64,000 nucleotides of DNA. Origin: Glycomyces amatae. GTDB lineage: Bacteria > Actinomycetota > Actinomycetes > Mycobacteriales > Micromonosporaceae. Location: positions 1 to 64,000 of the forward strand of contig NZ_JAJLQZ010000009.1 of assembly GCF_020991375.1 (NCBI RefSeq), given 5' to 3'. The notes beneath the pieces were generated by a model. It worked only from the letters and a program-made list of their open reading frames with translations. It had not been told where the DNA came from and searched no databases. This document shows positions 43,237-51,679 of the stretch, in pieces. The position numbers and the translations under genes were made by a program. Each line of letters opens with the position of its first letter. Position 1 is the first letter of the stretch.

Positions 43237-43827
43237 ATCCGCAAGCCGCGCAACCGCACCGTCGTCGGACTGCTCCGCGCGGCCGCTGCGCCGGCCTTCG
43301 GCCTCCTCTCGTGGACGGCGGCGCACGAGCTCGCCGCCTGGATCATCGACTGCACCCACGCGGGCGCCGGCCACCGGTCCTGGTCCCACCACGCCTCCTC
43401 GGCCGCGGTGGCCCTCGGCTGCCTCGGCGCGGGCGCCCTCCTGGCGCTGCTGTCGGCCCCCGCCGCCCCCGACCGCTCCCGGCGGCCCGTCCCCTTCGCG
43501 GCGGTCCGCTCCTCGGCCCTGCTCGTGACCGGCGGCTTCGTCGGCGCCGACATCGCCGGGCGGGCCCTGGCGGGGGACTCCACGGCCCCCTCCCTGCTGG
43601 TCCTCCTGATCGGACTCGGCGTCTACCTGCTCATCGGCGCCGCGGCCTCCGCGCTGTGGCACTGCTGGGCGGGCGCCATCCCCTGGGCCCTCCGGCCCCT
43701 CGTGGAGGTCCGGCGGCCCGGTCCGCCGCGCCGGAACGCCATGGCGGCGGCCCGCTGGGACCGCCCCCGGCCCCGCCACTGGGCCCGCGCCTTCGCCGGG
43801 CGCGCGCCACCTCGCGCCGCAGCCTGA
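43237..43827 (+). CDS. Membrane protein, probably initiating at ATC
   Basis: The first canonical start in this frame is GTG 43408, but coding-like sequence extends 57 codons upstream to an ATC placed five bases after a GAGGGGG site and immediately after a TGA. The added part forms a good first helix (VVGLLRAAAAPAFGLLSWTAAHELAAWII) and the expected third-position GC bias. The rest gives helices AAVALGCLGAGALLALLSA, SALLVTGGFVGADIAG and LLVLLIGLGVYLLIGAAASALWHCW, and a basic tail. No family was recognised. Either ATC initiates, as in bacterial infC-type genes, or an original ATG has changed. Length is 196 residues from ATC or 139 from GTG. Confidence 0.6.
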   Translation: MRKPRNRTVVGLLRAAAAPAFGLLSWTAAHELAAWIIDCTHAGAGHRSWSHHASSAAVALGCLGAGALLALLSAPAAPDRSRRPVPFAAVRSSALLVTGGFVGADIAGRALAGDSTAPSLLVLLIGLGVYLLIGAAASALWHCWAGAIPWALRPLVEVRRPGPPRRNAMAAARWDRPRPRHWARAFAGRAPPRAAA

Positions 43828-43925
43828 CCGACCCCGCTTCCCCTGACGGCGCCGCGACGCGCCGACGACCCGTCCCGCAGCGCCGGACGGCGGTCCCTTC
43901 TCCGACCCATCCCGGGAGACCTGCT

Positions 43926-44513
43926 GTGTCCACTCCGCGAATCGAAACGCTCCTGCACGACCCCGAACGACAGTCCGCATACGAGCGGTGGGGCGCGTGC
44001 GGCCGCCCCGTCCTGCTCCTCAACCGCCCCGAGCACGACCGGTCGGCCTGGTGGCCCGTCGCCGCCCGCCTCGGCGACGACCACGCCGTCATGGTCCTCG
44101 ACCTGCCGCGCGGCCACTCGCCCGCGGCGCTCGCCGAGGACCTCGCCCACATGGTGCTCCAGCTGGGCACGCGCGCCCCCGTCCTGGTCGGCTGCGCCTC
44201 GGCGGCCCTCGTCGCCTCGGTCTTCGCCGCCAGGTACCTCGCGCACGCGGTCGTCAACGTCGAGCAGCGCCTCGACGGCGCCTCCGACGACCCCGGCCTG
44301 GCGCAGGCCCTGCGCGAGGTCGCCGAGGCCCGCAGGCCGATCGCGTGCCGGTACCTGTCGGTGTTCGCGGACGAGCCCGAACCGGGCTACGCCGCGTGGC
44401 TCGGGGCGCGCGTCCCGGGAGCCCGCTGCCGCGTCTACGGCACGCCGGGGGAGCTGCCGCACCTGGCCGCCCCCGCCCGCTTCGCCGCCGACGTCCGCGC
44501 CCTGGCCGCCTGA
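43926..44513 (+). CDS. Alpha/beta-hydrolase-fold protein lacking the nucleophile
   Basis: A 195-residue protein. The start is GTG, seven bases after GGGAG. The fold elements of an alpha/beta hydrolase are present: RPVLLLNRPEHDRSAWWPVAARL, VMVLDLPRGHSPAALAEDLAHMV, and the strand-turn-helix LVGCASAALVASVFAARYL. At the nucleophile elbow, where G-H-S-x-G is expected, the sequence is G-C-A-S-A, so the Ser is Ala. The C-terminal Pro-His (GELPHLAAPARFAADVRAL) remains. It may bind a ligand without hydrolysing it, or act as a pseudoenzyme; that is inference. It is smaller than a normal 250-300-residue hydrolase, with no clear cap domain. Confidence 0.75.
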   Translation: MSTPRIETLLHDPERQSAYERWGACGRPVLLLNRPEHDRSAWWPVAARLGDDHAVMVLDLPRGHSPAALAEDLAHMVLQLGTRAPVLVGCASAALVASVFAARYLAHAVVNVEQRLDGASDDPGLAQALREVAEARRPIACRYLSVFADEPEPGYAAWLGARVPGARCRVYGTPGELPHLAAPARFAADVRALAA

Positions 44514-44619
44514 GGCGCCGAAAACCGGCGCGGGGCTGTCGCACCCCCGAGGTAGGCTCGACGACGAAAGGTGCATAACCGACAGTCAACTCAGGACCTC
44601 TCCCTCATCGGGTGATGCG

Positions 44620-47469
44620 TTGGACTCACAAGCCCCCAAGACGCTGGCGGTCCGGGTGCTCGGTTCCCTGGACGTCCGCCTCGGCGGACGCCCGGCGGCG
44701 CCGACCGCCCGGCGCCTGCGGTCCCTGCTCGTCGTGCTGGCCATGGCCGGCGGCGAGCCCGTCCCGGTCGAACGCCTGGCCGCCGTCCTGTTCGGCGACG
44801 ACCCGCCGGCCAACCCCAGGCGCAGCGTCCAGACCTACGTGGCCCGCCTCCGGGCGGCGCTCGGCGACCGCCTCGTGCGCACCTCCCCGGCCGGAGTGCG
44901 GCTCCGGGTCGGGCCCGGCGACGTGGACGCCCTCGAGTTCGAGCGGCTGCTCGACCTGAGCGCCCGGGCCGCCGACGCCGCCGCCGAACGCGACCTCCTG
45001 GGCCGGGCGCTCGCGCTGTGGCGCGGCGACCCCATGGAGGACGTCTCCTGCGAATGGCTCGAGCGCTTCGAGGCCCCGCGGCTGCTGGAGCGGTACCTGT
45101 CCGCCGTCGAGCGCCGGGTCGACCTCGACCTCCTGCTCGGGCGGCACCGGGACCTCGCGGCCGAGCTGCACCGGCTCACGGCCGCTCACCCGCTCCGGGA
45201 ACCGCTGCTGGCCCGCCTGCTGGTGGTCCTCCAGCGCCTCGGCCGCCCCGCCGAGGCGCTGGAGCGGTACGAGTCGATCAGGAGGCGGCTCGCCGAGGAG
45301 CTCGGCACCGACCCCGGCCCCGAACTCCGGCGCGTCCACGCCGACCTCCTGGCCGGCCGCGCCCCGGCGGCGGCGCCCCCGCGGCCCCCGACCGCCTCCG
45401 CCGCTCCCGCCGTGGTGCCCAGGCAGCTGCCGCCGGCGATCGGCGACTTCATCGGCCGCGCCGGACCCCTCGCGGAACTGGACCGCCTCCTGGCCGAGCG
45501 CGGCGACCCGGTTCCCGGGGCGGTGGCCGTCGGCGCGATCGGCGGCATGGCCGGCATCGGGAAGACGACGCTGGCGGTCCACTGGGCGCACCGGGTCGCC
45601 GACCGCTTCCCCGACGGGCACCTGTACGTCAACCTGCGCGGCTTCGACCTGGCCGGGCGGCCGCTGCGGCCCGAGGAGGCGATCGGCCGGTTCCTGGAGG
45701 CGCTCGGCGTCCCGCCCGAGCGGATGCCCTCGGAGCTGGACGCGCTGGTGGGCCTCTACCGCAGCCGGACCGCCGGCAAGCGGCTGCTCGTCCTGCTGGA
45801 CAACGCGTCCGGGGCGGACCAGGCGCGCCCGCTGCTGCCGTCCGGTAGCGGCAGCCTGGTGCTCGTCACCAGCCGCGACCGGCTCTCGGGCCTGGTCGCC
45901 ATCGAGCACGCGCACCCGATCGGCCTCCCCCTGCTCACCGACGAGGAGGCGCAGCGGTTCCTCACCCGCAGGCTCGGCCGCGGGCGCATCGCCGCGGAGC
46001 CGGAGGCCGCGCGGGCCGTCGTCGACTCGTGCGCCCGGCTGCCGCTGGCGCTGGCCATCACCACCGCCAACGCGGCCACCAGCCCCGGCCTGTCGCTGGC
46101 CGTCCTGGCCGCCGAGCTCGGCGACGCGGCCACCAGCCTCGACTCGCTGGCGGGCGACGACGCGGCCGCCGACCTCCGCGCGGTGTTCTCCTGGTCCTAC
46201 CGGGCCCTCGCCGAGGGCCCGGCCCGGCTGTTCCGGCTCCTGGGCCTGCACCACGGACCGGACGTCTCGGCGGCCGCCGCCGCGAGCCTGGCGGCCGTCG
46301 CGCCCGGGCGGGCCCGCCGGACCCTGGCGGAGCTGGCCCGCGCCCATCTGGTGTCGGAGGCCGCCCCCGGGCGCTACGCGCTGCACGACCTGCTGCGCGC
46401 CTACGCGGTCGAGCTCGCCGAGGCCGTCGACGCCCCGGAGGACCGGCGCGCGGCGGTGCGGCGGTTGCTCGACCACTACGTCCACACCGGACACGCCGCG
46501 AACCTCCTGGTGTACCCCGGCACCCCCGAGATGGCGATCCCGCTGGGCGACCCCGCTCCGGGGGCCGCCGTCGAGGCCTTCGCCGACCGCGACGCGGCGA
46601 TGGCCTGGTTCGAGGCCGAGCACGCCGCCATGACCGCCGCCGGCCTCCGCGTCGCCGGCGACTTCGACGCCCATGTCTGGCAGCTGGTGTGGACGCTCCA
46701 CCACTTCTCCTCGCTGCGCGGCCGCATGACCGAGCTGGTCGAGCTCCAGCGCATCGCCCTGAACGCGGCGCGGCGGCTGGGCGACGCGGCCGCGCAGGCC
46801 CACTCGCACCGCGTGCTGGCCTGGGCCAGCACCCGGCTCGGGCGCCTCGCCGACAGCCGCGCGCAACTGGCGCGGGCCCTGGAGCTGTCCGAGCGGGCGG
46901 GCGACGCGGCGGGGCAGGCGGCCGCGTACCGCAACCTGAGCCACCTCGCGCAGCGGAACGGCGACTCCGCCGAGGCGCTCGGCCACTCCCGCCGGGCGCT
47001 GGAGCTGTACCGGGAGGCGGGCGACCGCGCCGGGGAGGCCCGCGCCCTCAACTCGATCGGCTGGTACCACGCCCAACTCGGCCAGTACGCGAAGGGGCGC
47101 CGCCACTGCGACCGGGCGCTGGCCCTGTGCCTGGAGCTCGGCTACGCCTCCCTCGCGGCCAACGTCTGGGACAGCCTCGGCTACATCCACCACGGGCTCG
47201 GCGACCGCGACCGGGCGCTCGCCTGCTACGGGCGCGCCCGCGACCAGTACCGGGAGCTGGGCAACCGCTTCTTCGAGGCCGAGACGCTCGCCCACCTGGG
47301 CGACCTCCACCGCTCCGCCGGGGACGACGACGCCGCCCGCGAGGCGTGGCGCGAGGCGCTGGGCCTCCTCACCGAACTCGAGTACGCCGACGCCGACCAG
47401 GTCCGCAGCAGGCTCGCCGAGCTGGACGCTCCCGCCGGGGCGGCCGCGCGCGATCCGCGGCGGCGCTGA
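44620..47469 (+). CDS. SARP/AfsR-type regulator (BTAD, NB-ARC, TPR)
   Basis: A 949-residue regulator. The N-terminal OmpR-type winged helix (about 8-100, RLRSLLVVLAMAGGEPVPVERLAAVLF) and the BTAD domain (about 100-245, ending LGTDPGPELRRVHADLLAG) define the SARP family. The NB-ARC ATPase (about 285-620) has the P-loop GMAGIGKTTLAV, a Walker B region KRLLVLLDNA and LPLALAIT. C-terminal TPR repeats (about 700-935, such as HCDRALALCLELGYASLAANVWDSLGYIHHGLG) complete the AfsR layout. Such proteins activate secondary metabolism or differentiation, but no biosynthetic cluster is adjacent. The TTG start follows GGGTGA by four bases; a TAGGCT -10-like box is near 44552. Confidence 0.9.
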   Translation: MDSQAPKTLAVRVLGSLDVRLGGRPAAPTARRLRSLLVVLAMAGGEPVPVERLAAVLFGDDPPANPRRSVQTYVARLRAALGDRLVRTSPAGVRLRVGPGDVDALEFERLLDLSARAADAAAERDLLGRALALWRGDPMEDVSCEWLERFEAPRLLERYLSAVERRVDLDLLLGRHRDLAAELHRLTAAHPLREPLLARLLVVLQRLGRPAEALERYESIRRRLAEELGTDPGPELRRVHADLLAGRAPAAAPPRPPTASAAPAVVPRQLPPAIGDFIGRAGPLAELDRLLAERGDPVPGAVAVGAIGGMAGIGKTTLAVHWAHRVADRFPDGHLYVNLRGFDLAGRPLRPEEAIGRFLEALGVPPERMPSELDALVGLYRSRTAGKRLLVLLDNASGADQARPLLPSGSGSLVLVTSRDRLSGLVAIEHAHPIGLPLLTDEEAQRFLTRRLGRGRIAAEPEAARAVVDSCARLPLALAITTANAATSPGLSLAVLAAELGDAATSLDSLAGDDAAADLRAVFSWSYRALAEGPARLFRLLGLHHGPDVSAAAAASLAAVAPGRARRTLAELARAHLVSEAAPGRYALHDLLRAYAVELAEAVDAPEDRRAAVRRLLDHYVHTGHAANLLVYPGTPEMAIPLGDPAPGAAVEAFADRDAAMAWFEAEHAAMTAAGLRVAGDFDAHVWQLVWTLHHFSSLRGRMTELVELQRIALNAARRLGDAAAQAHSHRVLAWASTRLGRLADSRAQLARALELSERAGDAAGQAAAYRNLSHLAQRNGDSAEALGHSRRALELYREAGDRAGEARALNSIGWYHAQLGQYAKGRRHCDRALALCLELGYASLAANVWDSLGYIHHGLGDRDRALACYGRARDQYRELGNRFFEAETLAHLGDLHRSAGDDDAAREAWREALGLLTELEYADADQVRSRLAELDAPAGAAARDPRRR

Positions 47470-47509
47470 AGCCGCCCGGGAGCCCCGGTCGGCCCACCGC
47501 GGACGAGGA

Positions 47510-47539
47510 CCGGCCGCACCGCCGCGGCGGTGCGGCCGG
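47510..47539. terminator. Bidirectional terminator palindrome
   Basis: A perfect contiguous 30-base palindrome with 15-base arms and no spacer, lying between the convergent SARP-type regulator (stop 41 bases upstream) and the secreted-protein gene (stop 13 bases downstream). There is no U tract, but the length suggests a strong stem. Confidence 0.75.
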
Positions 47540-47551
47540 AACCGTCGGCGA

Positions 47552-48190
47552 TCAGGTGATGTCGAACGGAGCGGAGTCGATGTCGCAGACCGCCTGCGGC
47601 GAGCCGACGCCGGTGCATCCCTCGGGCAGGTAGGTCCAGACCCAGATCATGCTCGGGTCGGTGGAGACCAGGTTGACCACCGACTGGCTGTTGATGTAGA
47701 AGGAGTCCGGCCCGGTGAGGGTGACTTCGCCGCCGCTGACGGCGGGCGGGAAGACCAGCGAGCAGCACCAGGCGAAGTCGGCCTGGGCCCCGGTGTGCAG
47801 GGTCAGGCCGCCCGGGGAGTCGTGCAGGCTCCCCAGGAGCGAACCGGCCATGTCGGGGCCGATCTGGCTGCATTCGAACGTCGCGGCGTAGTCCATCCAC
47901 GCCTCGGGGTAGAAGCCGCCGACCTCGACGGTCCAGCCCCACAGGCATTCGAAGGCGTCCGGCGGCTGCTGCCGCTGCTCCAGGGCGACCTCGTACTCGT
48001 CCAGCGGGGCCGCGGCGAAGCCGTCGACCGCGGGCAGCTCCACCGTCTCGGTCTGCGGCGCGGTGTCCGCGGCGGTGTCTGCGGCGGGGCCGGGCGGCGC
48101 GGCCGAGGCCGCGCCGGGCGCCGTGAGCGCCAGCGCCGCGGCGAAGGCCGCCGCGGTGACGGCGAGCAGGCGCCGTGTGAGTGTCCTCAT
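47552..48190 (-). CDS. Secreted hypothetical protein
   Basis: A 212-residue protein with a clear signal peptide (MRTLTRRLLAVTAAAFAAALALTAPGAASAA) and a Pro/Ala-rich linker. The mature domain has about six Cys (FECLWGW, ATFECSQIG, FAWCCSLVF, PEGCTG, AVCDID), probably disulfide-bonded, and a beta-rich pattern. No family was recognised. The ATG follows AAGGGA by six bases; the frame is open 21 codons further upstream, but without a ribosome site. The gene is isolated between a terminator and an oxidoreductase gene in the same direction. Confidence 0.82.
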   Translation of the reverse strand: MRTLTRRLLAVTAAAFAAALALTAPGAASAAPPGPAADTAADTAPQTETVELPAVDGFAAAPLDEYEVALEQRQQPPDAFECLWGWTVEVGGFYPEAWMDYAATFECSQIGPDMAGSLLGSLHDSPGGLTLHTGAQADFAWCCSLVFPPAVSGGEVTLTGPDSFYINSQSVVNLVSTDPSMIWVWTYLPEGCTGVGSPQAVCDIDSAPFDIT

Positions 48191-48323
48191 GGGTTCCCTT
48201 TCTGATGCCGCCGCGCGGGGCGCGGCGGATTCGGTGCGGTTGGTGCGACCCATGGAACCGGCGGCCTGCTTCGGATCTGCTTCACATGCGCGTCTGCCGA
48301 CGTAGCGGGGGCGCGCGCCCCCG

Positions 48324-49256
48324 CTACGGCACGAGCACGGTCTTCCCCGCCAGCGTCCCCGCGGCGAACCGGTCGTGCACGGCCTTCGCCTCGGCCAGCG
48401 GCAGCCGCTCGGCCACGTCCACCGTGAGCTCCCCGGCGTCGACGAGTGCGACGAGCTCCGCGAGCTGCCCGGCGTCGCCGCGCATGGACATCATCTCGGT
48501 CCGCACGCCGCGGCCGGCCCCCTCCGGGGCGGGCACGGTGGCGCTGACGAGCACGCCGCCCTCCGCCACCAGTTCCGCCATCCGCGCGACCTCTTCGGGG
48601 GCGGTGCGCACCAGGTGGAACACCGCGTCGAACCGCTGCCCCGCGAGCGCCTCGGCGACGGGCCCGGCGGTGTAGTCGACGATCCGGTCCGCGCCCGCGG
48701 CCTTGACGCGGTCGAGGCTGCGGGCGCTGGCGGTCGCGGTGACCTCGGCGCCGGCCCGCTTGGCGAGCTGCACGGCGATCCTGCCGACCCCGCCCCCGGC
48801 GCCGTTGACCAGCAGGCGCTGGCCCGATCGCAGCTTCGCGTGCTCGTACAGCCCCTGCCAGGCGGTCAGCCCGACGCCGGGCAGCGCCGAGGCGTCGGCG
48901 AGCGGGACGGTCCGGGGCGCGGCGGCCAGGGCGTCGGCGGGGACGGCGATGTACTCGGCGGCCGCGCCCGGCGCGTTGATGGCCAGGGACGCGACCACCG
49001 CGTCCCCGACGCTCCAGCCGGTCACGCCCTCGCCGGTCTCGGCGACGGTGCCGGAGGCGTCCATGCCCGGGGTGTGCGGGAACTCCACGGGGGCGAACTG
49101 GTGGAAGCCGCCCGCTCGGATCATGGCGTCGACGGGGTTGAACGCGGCGCCCGCGACCTTCAGGACCACGTGGCCCGGCGCCGCCGTCGGACGCTCCGCC
49201 TCCTCGACCCGGAGGACGTCGCTGTCGCCGTAGGCGTGGTATCGCACTGCTTTCAT
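48324..49256 (-). CDS. Zinc-independent MDR oxidoreductase (quinone oxidoreductase-like)
   Basis: A 310-residue medium-chain dehydrogenase/reductase of the quinone oxidoreductase type. The catalytic domain contains GAAFNPVDAMIRAGGF and FPHTPGMDASGTVAETGEGV; the cofactor-binding Rossmann motif is LLVNGAGGGVGRIAVQLAK. Structural and catalytic zinc ligands are absent, as expected for this branch, which reduces quinones or enones with NADPH. The ATG follows AAGGAG by seven bases. A divergent MarR gene and three palindromes in the 133-bp gap indicate repression by that MarR protein until an electrophile or quinone is sensed. Confidence 0.9.
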   Translation of the reverse strand: MKAVRYHAYGDSDVLRVEEAERPTAAPGHVVLKVAGAAFNPVDAMIRAGGFHQFAPVEFPHTPGMDASGTVAETGEGVTGWSVGDAVVASLAINAPGAAAEYIAVPADALAAAPRTVPLADASALPGVGLTAWQGLYEHAKLRSGQRLLVNGAGGGVGRIAVQLAKRAGAEVTATASARSLDRVKAAGADRIVDYTAGPVAEALAGQRFDAVFHLVRTAPEEVARMAELVAEGGVLVSATVPAPEGAGRGVRTEMMSMRGDAGQLAELVALVDAGELTVDVAERLPLAEAKAVHDRFAAGTLAGKTVLVP

Positions 49257-49275
49257 GATGGCTCCTTCGAGAATT

Positions 49276-49375
49276 TGCTTCGAATTCGAAGCATGATCTC
49301 GAGTGTAAAGTGCTTTGAATTCGAAGCAAGCAATCGCTGCGGTGACGCTCCGCACATTGCTTCGAATCCGAAGCA
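49276..49375. promoter_or_regulatory. Three MarR operators (TGCTTCGAATTCGAAGCA type)
   Basis: A perfect 18-bp palindrome TGCTTCGAATTCGAAGCA lies at 49276-49293, and single-mismatch copies lie at 49311-49328 and 49358-49375. Centres are 35 and 47 bp apart. The outer sites flank the two start codons of the oxidoreductase and MarR genes, and the middle one lies between the divergent promoters, so one MarR protein can repress both. Confidence 0.88.
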
Positions 49376-49389
49376 GGTACGGTCGGGGG

Positions 49390-49911
49390 ATGACCGAGCC
49401 CGATCACGACCCAGGACCCGGGCTCGCGCCCGAGCAGGTGGCGACCTACTTCGCCCTCACGGAGGCCGCGGGCGCCCTCCAGCACCACGTCGAGCAGCAC
49501 CTGCGCGCCGAGATCGGCCTGAGCGCGATCCAGTTCCGCATCCTGGCGACCCTCGCGGAGGCCGGCGGGCGGCTGACCATGACCGAACTCGCGGACGGCG
49601 TGGTCTACAGCCGCAGCGGCCTCACCTACCAGGCCGGACTGCTGGAGAAGGCCGGGCTGGTCACCCGCTGCCCGAGCCCCGACGACGAGCGCTCGACCCT
49701 GCTCGCCCTCACCGACGAAGGGCTCGCCCGCGTCGAGCAGGCCATGCCGGGCCACGTGGCGGTCGTCAAGCGCCTGCTGTTCGACCCGCTGTCCGAGGCG
49801 GACCTGGCCGCCCTCGGCGACATCATGGCCCGCGCGCGCGACCACATGCGCGCCCAGCCGCCCCGCTCCGCGGCCCCGCGCAAGCGCCGCCCGGCCTCAG
49901 AACCCGAGTGA
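49390..49911 (+). CDS. MarR-family transcriptional regulator
   Basis: A 173-residue MarR protein. The winged helix is LSAIQFRILATLAEAGGRLTMTELADGVVYSRSGLTYQAGLLEKAGLVTRCPSPDDERSTLLALTDEG (about 45-112), with the D-D-x-R wing. The flanking helices (VATYFALTEAAGALQHHVEQHL and the C-terminal MARARDHM) provide dimerisation. The start codon is 14 bases after the third palindromic operator, with GGGGG close by. It is predicted to repress itself and the divergent oxidoreductase gene. Confidence 0.92.
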   Translation: MTEPDHDPGPGLAPEQVATYFALTEAAGALQHHVEQHLRAEIGLSAIQFRILATLAEAGGRLTMTELADGVVYSRSGLTYQAGLLEKAGLVTRCPSPDDERSTLLALTDEGLARVEQAMPGHVAVVKRLLFDPLSEADLAALGDIMARARDHMRAQPPRSAAPRKRRPASEPE

Positions 49912-49945
49912 GGGCCGGTGTCGGCGCGCCGACACCGGCCCTCAC
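49908..49945. terminator. Bidirectional terminator, 19-bp arms
   Basis: A perfect 38-base palindrome centred between 49926 and 49927. It includes the TGA stop codon of the MarR gene (49909-49911) and ends eight bases before the stop of the convergent MFS gene. Confidence 0.8.
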
Positions 49946-49953
49946 CGCACCCG

Positions 49954-51171
49954 TCAGGAACCGGTCCCCAGCCCGGGCCGCTCGGCCGGGAAGGCGTGCG
50001 AGCGGGCGGCGACCACCACGACCACCACCGGCGCCATGAGCGCGACCACGCCCCACGGGAAGGACCCCGGGCCGAGCGCGCCCAGCATGACCCCGCCGAC
50101 CGCGCCGCCCGCCGCCATCGACGAGTTCCAGGTCGTCACCAGCAGCGCCTGCGCCCGGTCGCCGCCCGCGTCCGTGACCGCCGTCTGGAGCAGCGTGGTC
50201 ACCCCGCCCCAGCCCAGCCCCCACAGGACGACCGCCGGGTACAGCGTGAGCGGGTCGTCCGCCAGCACCGTGAGCATCCCGGCCGCCGCCAGGAACAGGA
50301 CCGAGCTGACGATCGTCAGCAGCCGCAGCCGCCGGTCCACCAGCGCCCCGGTGACGACGATGCTCGCCACCGACGCGATGCCGAAGACCAGCAGCACCGA
50401 CTCGCGCCGCGCGTCCATCCCGTTGGCGTCCAGGAAGGCCGCGATGTAGGTGTAGAGGATGTTGTGGGCCAGCACGTAGGCCGCCACGGTGAACAGCACC
50501 GCGGCCACGCCGGGGAGCCTGAGCGCCCCCAGGACCGGCTCCCGCCCGTCCCGCGCCCGGCCGGGGAACTCGGGCACCGACGCGCGGATCCAGACCGCCA
50601 GCAGCGCCGAGACGGCCGCCACCAGGCCGAAGGTCATGCGCCAGCCGACCAGCCCGCCGAGGAGCGTCCCCAGGGGGATGCCCAGCGACAGCGCCAGCGG
50701 CACGCCCGCCATCGTCAGCGCGATGGCGCGTCCCTGGAGGCGCGCCGGCGCGAGCCTGCGGGCGTAGCCCACCAGCTCGGCCCACACGACCGCGGCCGCG
50801 ACGCCGGCGACGAGCCGCAGGCCCATCGTCAGGAGGTACGAGGAGGAGACCGCGGTGACCAGGTTGGCGACGGCGAACGCGGCCACCGCGGTCAGGAGCA
50901 GGCGCCTGCGGGGCCAGGCGGCGGTGGCCGCCGCGACCGGGATGGCCGAGAGGCCCGTGGCGAGGGCGTAGACGGTGAGGGTCTGCCCGGCGGCCGACTC
51001 GCCCACCGACAGCCCGGCGGCCATCTCGGGCAGGACCCCCGCGGGCAGCGCCTCGGTGAGGATCGCCAGGAACGCCGCCGTCGTCAGGGCCAGCAGCGGC
51101 CAGATCGGGAGCCGGTCGCGTTCGGGGGCGTCCGCGGGATCGGGAATACGATGGGTACTGATCGTCGTCAT
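49954..51171 (-). CDS. MFS transporter (drug:H+ antiporter-like)
   Basis: A 405-residue major facilitator with 12 predicted helices. Helix 1 and loop are LALTTAAFLAILTEALPAGVLPEMAAGLSVGESAAGQTLTVYALATGLSAIP, the pattern of AraJ/PbuE-type efflux permeases (E-x-L-P-x-G-L-L-P). The motif C-like segment in helix 5 (GVPLALSLGIPLGTLLGGLVGWR) also marks an antiporter. It probably exports small molecules or drugs. A MerR regulator is divergent, with a dyad between them, so the transporter is likely induced by its substrate. Confidence 0.9.
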   Translation of the reverse strand: MTTISTHRIPDPADAPERDRLPIWPLLALTTAAFLAILTEALPAGVLPEMAAGLSVGESAAGQTLTVYALATGLSAIPVAAATAAWPRRRLLLTAVAAFAVANLVTAVSSSYLLTMGLRLVAGVAAAVVWAELVGYARRLAPARLQGRAIALTMAGVPLALSLGIPLGTLLGGLVGWRMTFGLVAAVSALLAVWIRASVPEFPGRARDGREPVLGALRLPGVAAVLFTVAAYVLAHNILYTYIAAFLDANGMDARRESVLLVFGIASVASIVVTGALVDRRLRLLTIVSSVLFLAAAGMLTVLADDPLTLYPAVVLWGLGWGGVTTLLQTAVTDAGGDRAQALLVTTWNSSMAAGGAVGGVMLGALGPGSFPWGVVALMAPVVVVVVAARSHAFPAERPGLGTGS

Positions 51172-51185
51172 GTTCAGTACCTTCC

Positions 51186-51209
51186 GACCCTCACATAGAT
51201 GTGAAGGTC
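51186..51209. promoter_or_regulatory. MerR dyad between MFS and merR-type genes
   Basis: GACCCTCACAT and ATGTGAAGGTC form 11-base arms around a two-base AG centre, with one mismatch. It lies 15 bp from the MFS start codon and 28 bp from the regulator start, as expected for a MerR-type operator serving both genes. TTGACC on the MFS strand could be the -35 box. Confidence 0.7.
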
Positions 51210-51236
51210 AAGTCGCCGTCGAATGAGGTGTGACAC

Positions 51237-51623
51237 ATGCGGATCGGTGCGTTGTCGGAGCGGACGGGGATCCCCCGGCGGATGCTGCGCTACTACGAGG
51301 AGACGGGCATGCTCGTCCCGGGCCGGTGCGGGAACGGGTACCGGGACTACGAGGAGCGGAGCGTCGACCGCGCGCTCCAGATCCGGGGCCTGCTGGAGGC
51401 GGGGGTGCCGACGCGGGTCATCAGGCAGGTGCTCCCGTGCCTCAAGCTCCAGGGGGCCATCCACGACTTCGACGCGACGCCGGAGACGCTGGACCTCCTG
51501 GAGCGCGAGCGCGACAGCATGTCGGACCGGATCGAGCACCTCTCGCGCAGCCGCGACGCGATCTCGCGGTACATCGACACGGTCCGCGGCGCGCGGTCGC
51601 CGGAGCGCCGGGTGGCCGCCTGA
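51237..51623 (+). CDS. MerR-family transcriptional regulator
   Basis: A 128-residue MerR regulator: helix-turn-helix RIGALSERTGIPRRMLRYYEETGML (2-26), wing GNGYRDYEERSVDRALQIRGLLEAGV, and a dimerisation helix ending near the C-terminus. There is no large effector domain, so ligand binding would involve the short tail. The divergent MFS gene and shared dyad indicate control of efflux. The start is preceded by GAGGTGTGA, and an in-frame alternative is not evident. Confidence 0.92.
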   Translation: MRIGALSERTGIPRRMLRYYEETGMLVPGRCGNGYRDYEERSVDRALQIRGLLEAGVPTRVIRQVLPCLKLQGAIHDFDATPETLDLLERERDSMSDRIEHLSRSRDAISRYIDTVRGARSPERRVAA

Positions 51624-51630
51624 ACGCGCG

Positions 51631-51665
51631 GACGGACCCCGCGCGCCATGCGCGCGGGGCCCGTC
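51631..51665. terminator. Bidirectional terminator hairpin
   Basis: Arms 51631-51646 and 51650-51665 pair over 15 of 16 positions (one A/C mismatch) around a CAT loop. It lies between the convergent MerR gene and the secreted hydrolase gene. Confidence 0.78.
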
Positions 51666-51679
51666 TCACCTTGCGGCGC

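Noticed and set aside
41585-51623. Secondary-metabolite gene cluster around the SARP-type regulator
   Set aside because: No polyketide synthase, NRPS, terpene synthase or tailoring set is present. The regulator stands alone among unrelated genes.
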